DNA of 64,000 bases from Volutella citrinella (Eukaryota; Ascomycota; Sordariomycetes; Hypocreales; Nectriaceae): contig JAWZSP010000006.1 in the NCBI GenBank assembly GCA_034401135.1, positions 1,612,001 to 1,676,000 of the forward strand. Direction: 5' to 3'. Of the stretch, positions 11,308 through 23,143 are shown one piece after another. A model generated the notes under the pieces. That model saw only the letters and a program-made list of their open reading frames with translations. It was not told the origin of the DNA and did no database searches. Every line of letters starts with the position of its first letter. The stretch's first letter is position 1. Position numbers and translations under genes: made by a program.

Positions 11308-13424
11308 TCGCGGCGGTGGACGAGGACTGGACGGGCCACAACGAGCTCGTCCAGCAGAGAATGACCGGGCGGGGGAGCAGAGCGAGCTCTTTTGCAGGTT
11401 CCGCGACGGGAGCAGGCCTAAGCCAAGGAACAAGGGGAAAGGAAAAAAGGGCGTGCTACGAGTGGTGAGTCGGCTGGTGGCGTAAGCGAGTTGTGCATCT
11501 ACGGGCCGTGGGGTGGGTGGATTTGCCGCGAGAGGAGCGAGGAGAGTGTGCGTGTGCGTGTGCGTTGTCCTGTATGACGGGAGCGAGCGAGGTTGATGGC
11601 GTAGGGTGAGCCGGACGGGACAGGACAGGATGGGACTGGGCTGAGGCATCTCTGCGATCGCAGGAGGCAGAATGACGAGGCCTCCAGTATCCGAGCCTCA
11701 GCCGATGGCCCCCAACGTGGGGGGAGTGGCATGGAATTCGCCACCGTCAGTAATCATCGTATTTACTGCCGACGCTGCTCTCCGTCCTGAAGCCATCGTC
11801 TTCTCCATCTCCGGCTTGGTGGAGGGAGAGCGGTGGGAGTAAGAAAACGATAAGGTTGGGCATGGGCAGTTGGCGTCCATTGCGCTGTCGGGAGGGGGCA
11901 TCCCAGCCATGATATCTTCCGGGTGAGGGGCCCATGTGCCGGGGCTGTCTCAGCGCTACACACTGCGCAGGACATCACATGCGGCCTGGGAGAGACCAAG
12001 GGAAGCCATGGGATCCAACTGCATTGCCGGTGCGACTCCATGGCCACGGGTCGCCCTGCAAATGCACAGCTTCCCCTCAGCAAAATGCAGCAAATTATGA
12101 GATGCATCCAAACCCAATGCATGATTGACCAATATGGGACTCTGGGGCTCTGAGGTTGTGGTTGCGGCGGAGTGAGGCAACATGTGAGGCAGCCACTCAC
12201 TGCCATACACAATACAAGGACAGCCACGGACAGCCACGGCCAAGTCAGCCTGTATTTTGTATTTTTGGTAAGACGGAAAGACCATTGCGTGGTTGCTCTG
12301 ACCGTTTTGTCATTAGCGCCCCTCTCTCCTTCCCAGTATGGTCGAGTACGTTGTCACCCATCACTCCGCCTCCTCTCAACACAGCAACATCCGCACGCCC
12401 AAATCCCAATACCAGCCACCAGGCAAGTCAGCACGATTGAGGCTCTGGCCCCCGAAACTCGACAGCAGCCTGGCCCCGCATCGAGAGCCGGGGATAGAAG
12501 CACAGAAGATTTCGAAGAATCCGTCCAGCCAATGCCCCCGAGCTTCGGTCGGCGCTGCGACTCCAGGGTCCTCCCCCCCCCTCACCGGCAAGCCATGTCT
12601 GTGCAACGGTACGTCATCCTCGACTCCTCCAGCACAGTGAAGCGAACCAGTGACCGCTCAGACTGCTGCGGCCGCCCCTGATTCGCCCTGGCAAGGCGGG
12701 TTAAGCGCTGGCTTTCCCTGCCCGCATCGCCCTCGGCCAATCCCGCAGCGGGGCAGCGTCGGGGCTGACCCTTGTTTGTCTAGTCTCCATCCATCACCAA
12801 AACAATCACTCAACTTGGGATGAGCATGGGGCGCCCTGGATCGATGGCAGAGCTAGCAGAGGCCAGCCTAAAAGACGGGGCGCCTGAGCAGGGCATCATC
12901 AGGCTGCCAGCCTGCATCACAGGGCATGCAACTCCTCTCACCATGGTTGGCCCCCCGTGAAAGCCGGCACAGAGCCGCAGATGCTGTGCTCGGGCCTCTG
13001 GTGCTCTCAGCCTACCCGTGCCATCGCCTACAGGGGACAATCACAATCACCAGCACGGCAGGCGGGCGTATGACACGTCAGCTTCGGCCTGCTCGCCCTA
13101 CACGAGCTACCGAACACCTCCAGGGTTGCCGGGGTGCCACTGCTCAGAGCCGCCCTGGGATCAATGCGGCTAGCCCGTTCGTCGTGATCATGGGGAGCTT
13201 GTCGCAGGTGTGCGCCTTGCCTGGTGATTGCTACGTGAAACGGTGAAACAAGCCAACGAGCCTGGTGATGCTTGGGCGACACTTATTTCAACCAGGCGCC
13301 GTCGCCTGTCCATTTTCCCCATTCAGCTCGCTCGCACCAGATCTACAATCTTCTCATGTATCGCTCGCAAGCTGCCAAGGGACCAACAGCACCACCAGCA
13401 CAAGCAGCAACGCCGCCGTGAGCA
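11308..13424. other. Intergenic, no convincing gene
   Basis: About 2.1 kb of leader and promoter sequence. It includes a GT-rich microsatellite near 11548-11566 and several short open frames on both strands without domain signal. It separates a minus-strand gene from a plus-strand gene and so holds two promoters. Confidence 0.5.
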
Positions 13425-13916
13425 ATGGAGACCGTACACACATACCACCAGCACTACTACCCAGACCACGGCTCCGACGCCAGCTATGACTACTACTGGC
13501 ATTACCCCGTCGCCGTCGCCGAGCCTCCGTGCTACTACTGCCCGCGGCCACCCCGCTTGCGCTCGTCCAGCTCGCGGTCGTCCCCCAAGCCGTACAACTA
13601 CTACTCGTCGTCCCCGCGCAGGCCGTCGGTGAGCCGCGAGGAGGAGCCCGAGGACGGCTACTGCTACCTGCTCTTCTTCAAGCACAAGCACTGGGGCCGG
13701 ATAAAGACGTACTTTGGCGGACCCAACACGGACACGTGGATGGGGGCGCCGCCCGAGGTGCTGCGCGAGTTCATGAACAGGTTCCCCGAGCTGGTCTCGT
13801 CGCGACAGGACCTGAAGGTGGAGCGCACCGGCCAGTTCCTGTGCCATGTGGCCATTGGCGGATACATGTCGCCGTGGGAGGTGCTGGGCGAGTGCTTCCA
13901 GGGCGCAATGCACTGA
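13425..13916 (+). CDS. Small conserved-type hypothetical protein
   Basis: Single-exon reading frame of 163 aa with an ATG in acceptable context after a long leader. Residues 1-80 are low-complexity and rich in Tyr, His, Pro and Ser, probably disordered. Residues about 84-163 look like a folded module: YCYLLFFKHKHWGRIKTYFG, then TWMGAPPEVLREFMNRFPEL and GQFLCHVAIGGYMSPWEVLG. I do not recognise the family. The contrast between the two halves and the GC-rich third positions argue for a real gene. The facing gene, cystathionine gamma-synthase, ends 219 bp downstream, so the two are convergent. Confidence 0.62.
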   Translation: METVHTYHQHYYPDHGSDASYDYYWHYPVAVAEPPCYYCPRPPRLRSSSSRSSPKPYNYYSSSPRRPSVSREEEPEDGYCYLLFFKHKHWGRIKTYFGGPNTDTWMGAPPEVLREFMNRFPELVSSRQDLKVERTGQFLCHVAIGGYMSPWEVLGECFQGAMH

Positions 13917-14135
13917 TTGAATCATCGGATGACGGGTCAAAACGATTGGGAGGCGGCATGCATATACAAATTGGCCATGGCGGCGACGCTGGTTTGCTTG
14001 GTGGTTGGGTTGCGTTTTTGGCGTTTTGGATTGGGTCACAGCGAATTGACTTTTGAGCTATTGGCATGTAGCTTGCAACTAATTGGAGTTTTCAATTGTC
14101 ATTTATTATTATTATTATTCCAAGTCTTGTCGCTC

Positions 14136-15999
14136 TTACCCATCACATCTTGCTTCCTTTTGTGCACTTTCCGCGTCGCCACATGGCTGCTGTTGCTGCA
14201 GCCCCGGCTGCTCCTGCTCTGGCCCTGGCCCGTCCGCCTCGGCTGCTCCTTCCGCCCCCGCCGCCTCTGCTGCGCCCAGCGCCAGCCTCACACCCGCTTG
14301 CAGCTCGTCTCCCGGCTCACTCCCAACGCTGATGCGCACCAGGTGCTCCCCGACGCCAAACGAGGCGGCCCATTCCAGCTCGCGGTAGTGCGCGTACAGC
14401 GTGTGTGCACTACACAGCGTGTGCTTCCACCCCAGGCTGGGACCCTTGGCCACGGGCAGCGCGTCGTGAAAGGCCACAGCAGCCCGTGGCGAGCAAAGGC
14501 GTACCGACAGCAGGTAGCCGTAGCCTGCACCCGGGCGCCTGTACTTGTCGTAGTGCGCCTGTGTCGGGCTGCCCAGCGGATAGAAGACATCAGCGACGGT
14601 CGGGTGGTCGCGCAGCAAGTCCACGATGCACCGTGCGTCGTCGGATGCGGTGCGCACGCGGTGCTCGTAGTCGCGGGCATTGTCCAGCATCACGAGGGCA
14701 TCCTGACCGAACAGCGTATCCACGTAGTCCTCCTCGAGGATGGCCCGCATGGCCTCAAACCTGCTCGAGCAGTCGTTGAGCACGACGCTGCCGCCCATGA
14801 CGTTGCACCCGCCGCTGAACATCTTGGTCAGGCTGGTGCATACGACGTCGCACTGCCGCAGCACGTCGACGTTGACCGAAGTCCCGACCGTGTCGTCAAC
14901 AGCGAAGACGAAGCCATGCCGGCGCGACAATCCTTGCAGCCGCCCGAGGTCGACACTGCGGAGGAGCGGGTTGGAAGGGAACTCGGTCACCAGCCCGTCA
15001 ATCTCGAGGCCCTGCGCCAGGTCTGTCTCGAACGTGTCTAGGTCGGCGTCGGTGGCGTGGCCGTACAGCTTGCAGTCGAAGCCGTGGACCTTGCTCAGCA
15101 CTTTGAACGTGTCGACATAGGGGAACCTTTGGCGGTTAGACAAGACGGTAAGAGTGGTGCCTTTGGGCAGACTCACCCGAAGATGACAACCCGTCGACGG
15201 GGTCTCTGTCTCTGCCCATGGCGGGCCATCATCGACGCTACATGGCTGATGGCGGCCATGCCCGTCGCGTAGAGGAACACACTCCTCATCTCGACACCGG
15301 CGACGCCTCCAGCCATGCACCTCCCAATCTGCATCTTGAGGCTGCTCTTGGCGTCCACGGCGACTTCACTGAAGCCATGTACCACGCCCGATGCACGACC
15401 GAGTTCCGGTTTCTGCAGGAACGGCGCCTGATCGAGCCAGTGCTGAGCGCGCCGACTAGAGATGCCATACCCAGTGTGCTGTAGGAACGCATCGCCCTTG
15501 GCCGAGAACCCGCCCGGGTGCACAGCGAGGAATATTTCGTCGCCCCTGCATGGCCTTCGGGCGAGTGTCACGGCCTGTTGCACCGCGTCGACATGAACCT
15601 CGCCGTCGCTGCGAAGCCGGACAACCAGACTGGGGCATTCCGACCCGATGAAGGCGAGGCAGGAAAGAGCATGGTCTTGCGCCGCAAACAGCCACGCCAT
15701 GTAGCTTGGCGGTGAGTTCATGCCTTCCAGGGTCTTGCGGAAAGTGAGATTAGGGTCGAGCCAGGCACGGAGCTTGAGCGTGAGCTGGTGCACTTGCCGC
15801 GGCACGAAGAATCTCGGGTACCCGGTCTCGAGCTGGGCGAGCAGCTCCGGTTTCCGGGAGACCCAGTCCACCGTGTCTTTCCACGTCGGGATGGAAACGC
15901 TGATGGCCTAGGAAGGAGAGTCAGAGCCGCATCTCCATCGGGTGGGTGTCTTACATGCTTGTCGCCCGGTGGCAGCGCGGATCCCAATTTGTGATGCAT
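14136..15999 (-). CDS. Cystathionine gamma-synthase-like PLP enzyme
   Basis: Three exons: 15955-15999, 15177-15907 and 14136-15126, with introns 15908-15954 and 15127-15176. Product 588 aa. The first exon encodes only 15 residues (MHHKLGSALPPGDKH) and joins AISVSIPTWKDTV, the usual start of fungal STR2-type enzymes. The PLP lysine is K360 in SLTKMFSGG; AVDDTVGT carries the Asp that contacts the pyridine nitrogen. The family joins O-acetyl-homoserine and cysteine to cystathionine, or performs other gamma-replacement reactions in secondary pathways. The sequence looks divergent, and the last 45 residues are a low-complexity Ala/Glu/Gln tail. Its neighbours, a ligase and an amino-acid permease in the same orientation, suggest a specialised role rather than the housekeeping copy. 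That is inference. Confidence 0.9.
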
Positions 16000-16336
16000 C
16001 CTACACAATGAGGCTCAACCCAGAGCCCAGTATCTGTCAAGTAAGCTCAATCCAAGCCCAATAGCAGAGCAAGCAGGAAACCAGACAACAGAATATTGAT
16101 TGATGCAGGCAGAGGGTATCTGGACGATCTTGAATTCGTCGCTCTGCCTGCTTCTTGTACCATTACAACAGTGTTGGACAACGACAATGATACTTTTTCC
16201 GATTCTCCGACCAGCGGAATCAATGCTCGGAACCGCGTCTCGCCCTCCCGGCAGTCTCTCATCTCTGCACCAATCTCACCAATCTCGGGGATGCCACGAG
16301 AAAGAAGGCGTCGGTCAGCCAGTCCATGCCACCGCA
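16000..16336. other. Short intergenic gap between two co-directional genes
   Basis: 337 bp between the ligase stop and the cystathionine gamma-synthase-like start. It must hold the terminator of the first and the promoter of the second. No other feature seen. Confidence 0.5.
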
Positions 16337-18279
16337 TCACGCCCTGTCCTCCCTCTGCAGCCCGCACCAGTCCCACGGCCGCGTCTCGGCGTGCACCTGC
16401 AGCGGCAGCACGCTGCTCGCCTCGACATCGGGCGGCGGGTCGTCGGCGGGCCAAAAGGTCGTCGTCTTGAAGAACTGCTCCCGGATGTCCCGCTTGATGG
16501 GCTTGAGCGACACCGTCAGCGGCGCCTTCTCGTCGTCTCGCATCAGGCGCACCAGGTTCGGCAGGCTGTACGTGGGCAGGCTGGCCGCGAGGTCCCGTCG
16601 GATGGTGGATATCCAGCCGTCGGCCGGTGCCACGACGTCGGCCTTGGGCCGGATGAGCGCCGCGCAGAGTTCTTTGGCCTCGTAGTCAGGGATGCCCAGC
16701 ACGTAGGCTTCGGCCACGTAGCTCAGCGCCAGAAGCGCGTTCTCGACCTGGTTCGTCGAGATGCGGAAGCCGTGGAAGAGCACGTCTGCACTACTGCGTG
16801 AGTTAATTGCCTGGTCGGGATGGAGGACACTTACAGTCTGTGCTTGTGCGGCCCTTGAAGACGTATTCGCCGTCTACGAGCTCCACCTCGTCCCCTGTCT
16901 TGAAGAAACCCTCTTCATCGAACGCTGCTTTGGTGGCCTCTTCGTCTCCAATGTAGCTGATTCAATGAACGTCAGGGAAACCTGTTGAGCTGTTGGTAGG
17001 GGGCTTACGCACCGCATCATCATCTTTGGACTCTTCAGCATCATCTCGCCGTGGTTGCCCTCGGACAGCTTGACCTGCACGTTGGGCAATGGAACTCCAA
17101 GCGAAAACTGGCAACAGGAACATTAGCTTGTCTGTCATGGAGGAGCATGAGCTCATATCACTCACCAGTCGCTCCGAGCCCACACTCGTTTGCAGCGACA
17201 CTCCACCCATCTCCGTGGACCCATACACATTTTGGAACGGCAGCCCCGTCAAGTCCTTCCAAAAGCCTAGAAGCGACTCGGAGAGCATGCTCCCGTTGCA
17301 CGAGATGGCCCTGAGGTTCTTGAATCCGTCAATATACTTGGCCCGCTCCTCATCTGGCATCTGGCAAATCTCCTCAAGGTAGTACTCCTTGAGGAGCCTC
17401 AGAAGCGTCGGCGAGAACGGGAGACTGGTGATTTTGTGATTCTTCAGCAGCTCCCAAATCTCACTCGTCGCGAACCTGTCCTTGGTGGTGTGGACCTGCA
17501 TCCCGCTGGCAACAGCTCCAATGAGGAAATGCGCACCGCCCACCCAGTGCGGCGGCCGATAGACAATGGCCGCGCTGTTGGGCACAGCCCGCTTTGGGAA
17601 GTGGAAGCACTTCCTGGGCAGCACGGTGCCTTTCGGGAGTCCCGTCGTCCCTGAAGTGAAGATGACCAGCCCGGGCCCGGCGGGCTGGAGGTGCTGGTAC
17701 CGGTCAATCGCTATGGCAGCGGGGTCAACCCCCTCAGCAGCCGTCGAGATTGGCACAACTGTCAGTTTTGTCGTTTTTGCCTTCTTGGCAAACGCCTTGA
17801 TCTGCGTGGCGTGCTGCACGTGGTCCCGGCCGGCCAACAAACATGCGGCTTCCGAGTTTGAGATGAAGTAGCTGGCCTCCTCGGGGAGGATACCCGACGC
17901 TGGCGGGGGAAATAGTAGTCAGCTCCCATGTTTTTTTCTTTTGCGCCACACCTTTGTACTCACCGAACGGCACACAGGCCGCCCCCAGGGCGCGGAGTGC
18001 GAAGAAGGCAACGGTGAACTCGTACCCGCTCGGGGCCAGGATGCAGGCGTACGGACGCTCGTGGTGGACCAGCCCGTCGTGGTCAAAGAAGGACGACGGA
18101 CATAGCTTTCTGATGCTCTGGCGGGTTTCCAGGATATCGGCAATCAGTTGCGAGTACGTCTTTTCGAAGCCGTACGCATCGCATATGATTGGCCGGTCAG
18201 CTGGAAACTCGGAGGCGGCGTTGAGCAGCTGCACCAGCGTGGCCTCGTCTGGAAGCAGTGCAAGAGCGCGAGGCTCCAT
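16337..18279 (-). CDS. AMP-forming acyl-CoA ligase (ANL superfamily)
   Basis: Five exons: 17964-18279, 17166-17899, 17013-17107, 16835-16956 and 16337-16785. Product 571 aa. The AMP-binding P-loop FTSGTTGLPKGT is at residues 186-197, YGSTEMGG at about 331, KTGDEVEL in exon 4, and GRTSTDYVLFHGFRIS across the last intron. A lysine in LKPIKRDIREQFF is placed like the catalytic A10 lysine. These are the full set of core motifs, so the enzyme should be active. It would adenylate a carboxylic acid and transfer it to CoA. No carrier-protein domain follows and there is no SKL-type peroxisomal signal (it ends EDRA). The substrate cannot be read from the sequence. It lies between the permease and the PLP enzyme in the same orientation. 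Confidence 0.9.
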
Positions 18280-18874
18280 TTTCTTCTTAGACAAAGGAAG
18301 AAAAGTCTGGAGTGAAGATGAAAGTACGGAGAAGGTCTGGGGGCTTGGGAGCAGAGGGCAGGGGTTGGAAGGAAGCCCCCCAGATATATGGCGGCGTCGA
18401 GCCGTCTCGTATTTTCTTCTCATGGTACACCCCACGGAAAGGTTGAAACTAGACCGCAGAAGCACTGGGACGTGTCCCGCAAGCTGGCCTCCTGCTATGC
18501 GACCTCGGGATATGCATGCGACGTCGGCATAGCAGCCAGGAGTAGCTGGTTACGGGCGGGGTCGCCTTGATGCATGTCTCAGCGCCTGGCCTTGATGTTT
18601 CTTTTTGAGTTGTTTTCTCACCCATCTCAAATCGTCTCAGGTCATCTTCGCTAGCGTAACCAATCTTGCTATCTTCACGTGACCTTTTTTCTCGTTTTGA
18701 CACCTGTGGGAAGAGACAGCAATGGATATTTGCGTCGCCATCTGGTGGCCCGAATGCACCAACAGCCCGTTGTACAAGTAATGAAAATATTAATTGGAGC
18801 ACAACTACACATGCATTGAAGACATGCATAAGCAAGTGCAAAATCCAGATGATGAGGTACAAGTAGACATCTTG
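18280..18874. other. Intergenic, promoter of the ligase gene
   Basis: About 0.6 kb with no gene seen. It contains the ligase promoter and the 3' flank of the permease gene. Confidence 0.5.
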
Positions 18875-20829
18875 TCAGTGTTGAGCACTCATGGCAGACT
18901 TGATCCCGTCGGCATGACTGAGTCCATATTCGTTTACCTCGGTTTCCTGTCCTTCCAGCATGACGTCGGGATAACCCATGTAAGACTTCCTGCCGTATAC
19001 AAACCAGCCGGCAAGTGCCAATACTGCCACTGCCCCAACAATGACAGATGCCCAATTCATGTTGGTTGGGGTAATAGGGTAGGCAGGAGGGACACAGAGA
19101 ATCAGGGCTTGCACCCCGATGGAGCCGACATTCCAGGCTGCCACGGCTAGGCTCAAGCGGCGAGGTAGCTTCATATAGCCTCCTTTGAGATACTGACCTC
19201 CAGTGATGAGGTAGCCGATGAACATCGGGAGGTATCCCACGGTGTACAGCAGAAAGCTCGCACTAACCAAGGTCATGAGGGCCGATGTACTTCCCAGCTG
19301 CATCAGGCCAAGGAGTGAGTTCACAACAAACATTGCGCAGAGGACATTCTTTGGCGACTGGAGCTTGGTATCGAAGCGGCCGAACCAGTTGGAATACGGA
19401 ACTGACAGAGAGTCAATACTTCGTTCTGCGCAAGAGTGCGCCTGTCAACTTACCAGCTCCGGTCAGGGCAAAGCCATAGAAGAGATTGGCAGCGGCTGTA
19501 ATGTATGACATGATGCTGACGGAGAGCAAGATGGACATGATGGCTACCAACGCCACTGTGCCATACTTGGAGCGCAATAGCTGTTCGAACATGGCTCCCG
19601 CCGGGGCTGGGTACGCAGACGTGATGATTGAGTCCCAACCGCCGCCGACTCCATAGCCGAGGGCCACGTAAAAGAGGAATAACCTATAAGTGAGAAGGGG
19701 TATATGTCAGTCACAGCAGCTCGCTTTTGGTCAACTGGTAATTTGGTACTCACGACAGTACGTTGCCGACCTGTTGCATCAGGAACGCGATGGGGAGTGA
19801 GTGTGCAGGGTTCTCAACTTCCTCTGCCATGTTCAAGATCCAGTGGACAGGCCCATAAGCGTAGAAGGAGGCGCTGAATCCGACGAGAAGAGCAAATCTG
19901 TCGTCCCATCCGGTAGAGTTCTGAAACTTGGTCCAGACCACGCTGTTTGCCATCAGTCGTCGCAACGTCAATGCTTGGCAGGCCCTGGACTCACTCCGAG
20001 GATGCTAGGGTGTCCGGTAGGCCTAGGAGGAGGCCAACACAGACGAAGAGGAGAATAAACAAGACGACGGCTGCCAGGGACGAGATTAGCCCATGCAAAC
20101 AACCTCCACAAAAACAGTCGCCGCGCGACTTGGTGGAAGGCCTTGATCCCCTTACCCCAGATGTTGCTAATGACGTTCAAGACACGGGCCCCCCAGAGGC
20201 AGCCCAGCATACAGACGATGTTGCATCCCATATAAGACAGGAAGATCTGCCAGGATGTCGGGGACCAGTTCGAGTTTGCAATGGTGCCAATAGTAAGCAC
20301 CAGCGGATTCAGGGCAGTGATGACACTCGCTGGCGTGAGCATGGCCGAGAACGCATGGAGCGAGCCCGTAGCAAAACCCTAGAAAAAGATGAGCCTTCTG
20401 AGCCCCAAGATTCTCCCGGACAGGTCATGTACACAGAATCGGCCGTACTTGGGGCCACTGAGCTTGGCCGATATGTGGGCACATCCGGCCGTCGAGGGAT
20501 AAGCCGAGCCAAACTCCGCCAGCGACAGGGACATGACGCTGAGTAGACCACCGGCCAAGAGAGACCCATAAACCAGGACCGGGATTCCTCCGGCGTAAAT
20601 GCCTGCGATGAGCCCGAGAGCTGAAAATGCCCAGACACTGCCTAACAGTCAGCCAGATGCGCGTAATATGAACTCCTCAACGGGGGGTTGTGGATGTAGA
20701 TGAGGAGTTGTTGGTTGGACAGGAGTATACGTACTTGGGAAGTAAGATTGCGAATGCCCCAAGACTAAATGCACTGAATTTGACCGTCTTGGGGCTGTAG
20801 TGGCCATTGACGATCTCTGACGTGGCCAT
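18875..20829 (-). CDS. APC-family amino-acid/GABA/choline-type permease
   Basis: Seven exons: 20735-20829, 20433-20637, 20156-20378, 19995-20070, 19754-19942, 19454-19683 and 18875-19401. Product 514 aa. About twelve hydrophobic segments are visible, with family signatures: LAEFGSAYPSTAG after the second segment, NMAEEVENPAHSLP in the middle loop, and VPYSNWFGR near segment 9. These match the fungal GABA and choline permease group of the amino acid-polyamine-organocation superfamily, at the plasma or vacuolar membrane. The second intron has a GTACAT donor; the alternative GTACGG donor four codons upstream would break the frame. The N-terminus before segment 1 is short, so an upstream exon may have been missed. 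Substrate unknown. It lies next to an acid-activating ligase and a sulfur-amino-acid-type PLP enzyme. Confidence 0.88.
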
Positions 20830-21547
20830 TCTGAGACTTGCAAGTTTCTTGAGTAATGAGTTTGAACCAGGAGAAGTGGCACGCTCTGATCTGGATCATC
20901 TGGCCGATGTTGATGATATCGGGGCGTTTTTCAACTTCCAAGCAGGCACAAGATGCTATCTCGTGGCCAAATCAAACTTGCCCCAGATGGGAAGTTGTAT
21001 CCAAAGTGGCTTCTGATTGATGGGCAGGTCAACGACTAGCCCAGGCCCACCTCGAACGTGGTATCCCCGCCAAACGCGGGGAAACGGGTGTGTGCAACCA
21101 TCAGCCCTGGCCCACTTTGAACATTTGGATCTCCGCCAAACTCTCGCCTGTACTGAATCTGCTACTGGCTCGTTCAGCTCGGAATGGAATCATCTGGTGA
21201 GTGGAATCATCTGGTCGCCCTGGGTCTGGGCCTTGCTGCTCTGCCCGGGATCGGTTGGGCGGAACTCGATTTGCACGACCGGCTGCACATCCGGCCTGGC
21301 GAGTAACCATCTCCGTGGGGAATTTTGACTCGCACAACTCGTTGAACCCAGCCCAATTCAAGGAGAAACTTTAATCATCAGTCGGCAGCATCGGTTCGCG
21401 CAGCTCGTGCATGACCCCGGGAAACACTTGCACTACCGTGACTCGGGACAATGGCAAGCTCCACAGGGATTCTTTGTAACCTGACATTTCTGGGGTGTTC
21501 CGTGCACAATGCCCAGTGAAGCGAGAACGGCGGGAAGGCACATTCAT
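20830..21547. other. Intergenic, no gene seen
   Basis: About 0.7 kb holding the permease promoter and the 3' flank of the hydrolase gene. An imperfect direct repeat of GTGGAATCATCTGGT-like sequence occurs near 21185-21215. Confidence 0.45.
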
Positions 21548-22687
21548 TCAGCGAGGTTCCGTGGCTTGTTCCTCCATCTGGCTCAGATCAAAGGACTTTC
21601 TCAACCCCTGAAAAACAATATTCTGCCGAGAATCTCTAAATTCAACTGCGTGCTGCCCCCCAAACCACGGACAATCAACTCCCAGGTCGACCGCTGGCAT
21701 TTCGGAGGCAAGTACCCGACAGAGAAAGGACTCGATCTTGGCAAGCAAGGCGTCAGCATCCGCATCTTTCGTGACGTGCCCGGAAGCCATCTTCACTGCT
21801 TCTGTGACTAGTTAGCCCCAACAGAATCGGCCTTCAAGACTGAGGTCCAAGGAGGAGGGGGAAGAGCAAGCACCTACCCGAACCAGTTGTCACGTCCGTA
21901 TTCCAGGTTTGAACCAGTTTCCGCAGCTTTGTAATTGTGTCTCGATACTGCAAAATGCTTCCGCCCTCTGGGAACAGAATAGGCGCTTCCTCGTAGATTG
22001 TGTCTCCAACATAGAGAAAGCGCTGCTCGGGGTCCCAGACTGCTATCTGGTCGGGCATATGCCCCGGGGTCTGGTACACTACGAGGCCGAGATCCTCCCC
22101 AGAGGTGGTTGTAACTCGAACGCCGTCCTCTGCCCAGCGAGTCACAGAATATCTCGGCAACTCCATGCCGACGTAGCGGCATAGGGAGGCAGAGTATAGC
22201 TTCTCTGGGTCTGTGATGAAGGGTTTGCCCAGGCGGCTTGCCCAAATTTCAAGGCCGGCCGTTCCTGCGAATTCTTGGAGCCCTCCTGAAAATATCGTGT
22301 CAGCCAAAGGCGAGAGGGTACGAGAGTACTCGCCTTACCGATGTGATCATAGTGGCAATGAGTGCAAATGATGGTATAGGGTTTGATGCCCCCTGGGTTG
22401 AGAGGCTCGTTCTGATTCTCAGGCACTGCGATCGTTTCGAGGTATTCTTTCAGAGTGAAGTCTGTGCCCGGCGTTTGGGACGAGCCTCCACAGCCCGAGT
22501 CGATTAGAACGAGATGACCCGGATAAATCCTGACGTAGATCAAAGGACTCTCGCCCCATCGATCGTTCTCTTCGAGGACGAACGTCGCTGGATTCAGGCG
22601 CTGGCATGAGAAAGCCGGACTCGGGGCAAGGTCCGACGCTTTGGTGCCCTCCGTTTGGTCTACCAGGCGCTTTGGTATTTGGCACAT
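21548..22687 (-). CDS. Metallo-beta-lactamase-fold hydrolase
   Basis: Three exons: 22339-22687, 21878-22285 and 21548-21807. Product 338 aa. The start at 22687 (MCQIPKRL) was chosen because the sequence upstream in frame is leader-like and contains a 14-bp tandem repeat. HCHYDHIG in exon 1 is the HxHxDH zinc motif. LVLIDSGCGG precedes it, QTPGHMPDQ supplies the next histidine, and FLYVGDTIYEE carries the bridging Asp. The C-terminal GHVTKDADA may carry the last histidine. The order fits the lactonase/glyoxalase II-like branch, so hydrolysis of a lactone, thioester or similar bond is likely. No signal peptide, so probably cytosolic. It is divergent from the nitronate monooxygenase gene with 456 bp between starts, which suggests a shared promoter. 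Confidence 0.87.
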
Positions 22688-23143
22688 GATGAGATGCTTC
22701 TGTTCTTGTTTCGGTTCTTGTTTCGGTTGTCGCCCTTGGCAATTTGAGTCTCTCCTAGTGGTTCTGATATTTTTCAGCAGATTCCATTCATGAAGGAGGA
22801 TGACAAAGCCGCGGAAACGGATATAGTAGGAGGCAGGTGGATGATCTCCACTGCTAGGCCAAAGTCCTAAGATGCAGTAGCGTGGATGGGAAGGTGCCGG
22901 AATGGGAAGGAACAGGCGACATCTCCGCGGAAGGGGGTCAAAATTGTTCAGCCAAGTGAGGCCGGCGGGGACGGAAGGTGGGGATCTAGCCCGGGTCACA
23001 TGATGGGGCAGTGACTGACTGTTCAGCAGGACATATACAAAGGCACTCAGGAGCAGGAGCATACGGAGTGCCGGAACTTGCAATCTCTCAACACGCCATT
23101 GAATCCGACAGCTTTTGCTCCATTTCATCTGTTCAGCTTCAAA
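22688..23143. promoter_or_regulatory. Divergent promoter between hydrolase and nitronate monooxygenase
   Basis: The two start codons face away from each other across 456 bp. A short tandem repeat (GTTCTTGTTTCG, twice, near 22700-22730) sits just upstream of the hydrolase start. No defined operator recognised. Confidence 0.5.

Noticed and set aside
22688..23128. N-terminal extension of the metallo-beta-lactamase-fold protein
   Set aside because: The open extension overlaps the divergent promoter and has leader-like composition; the ATG at 22687 begins natural sequence.
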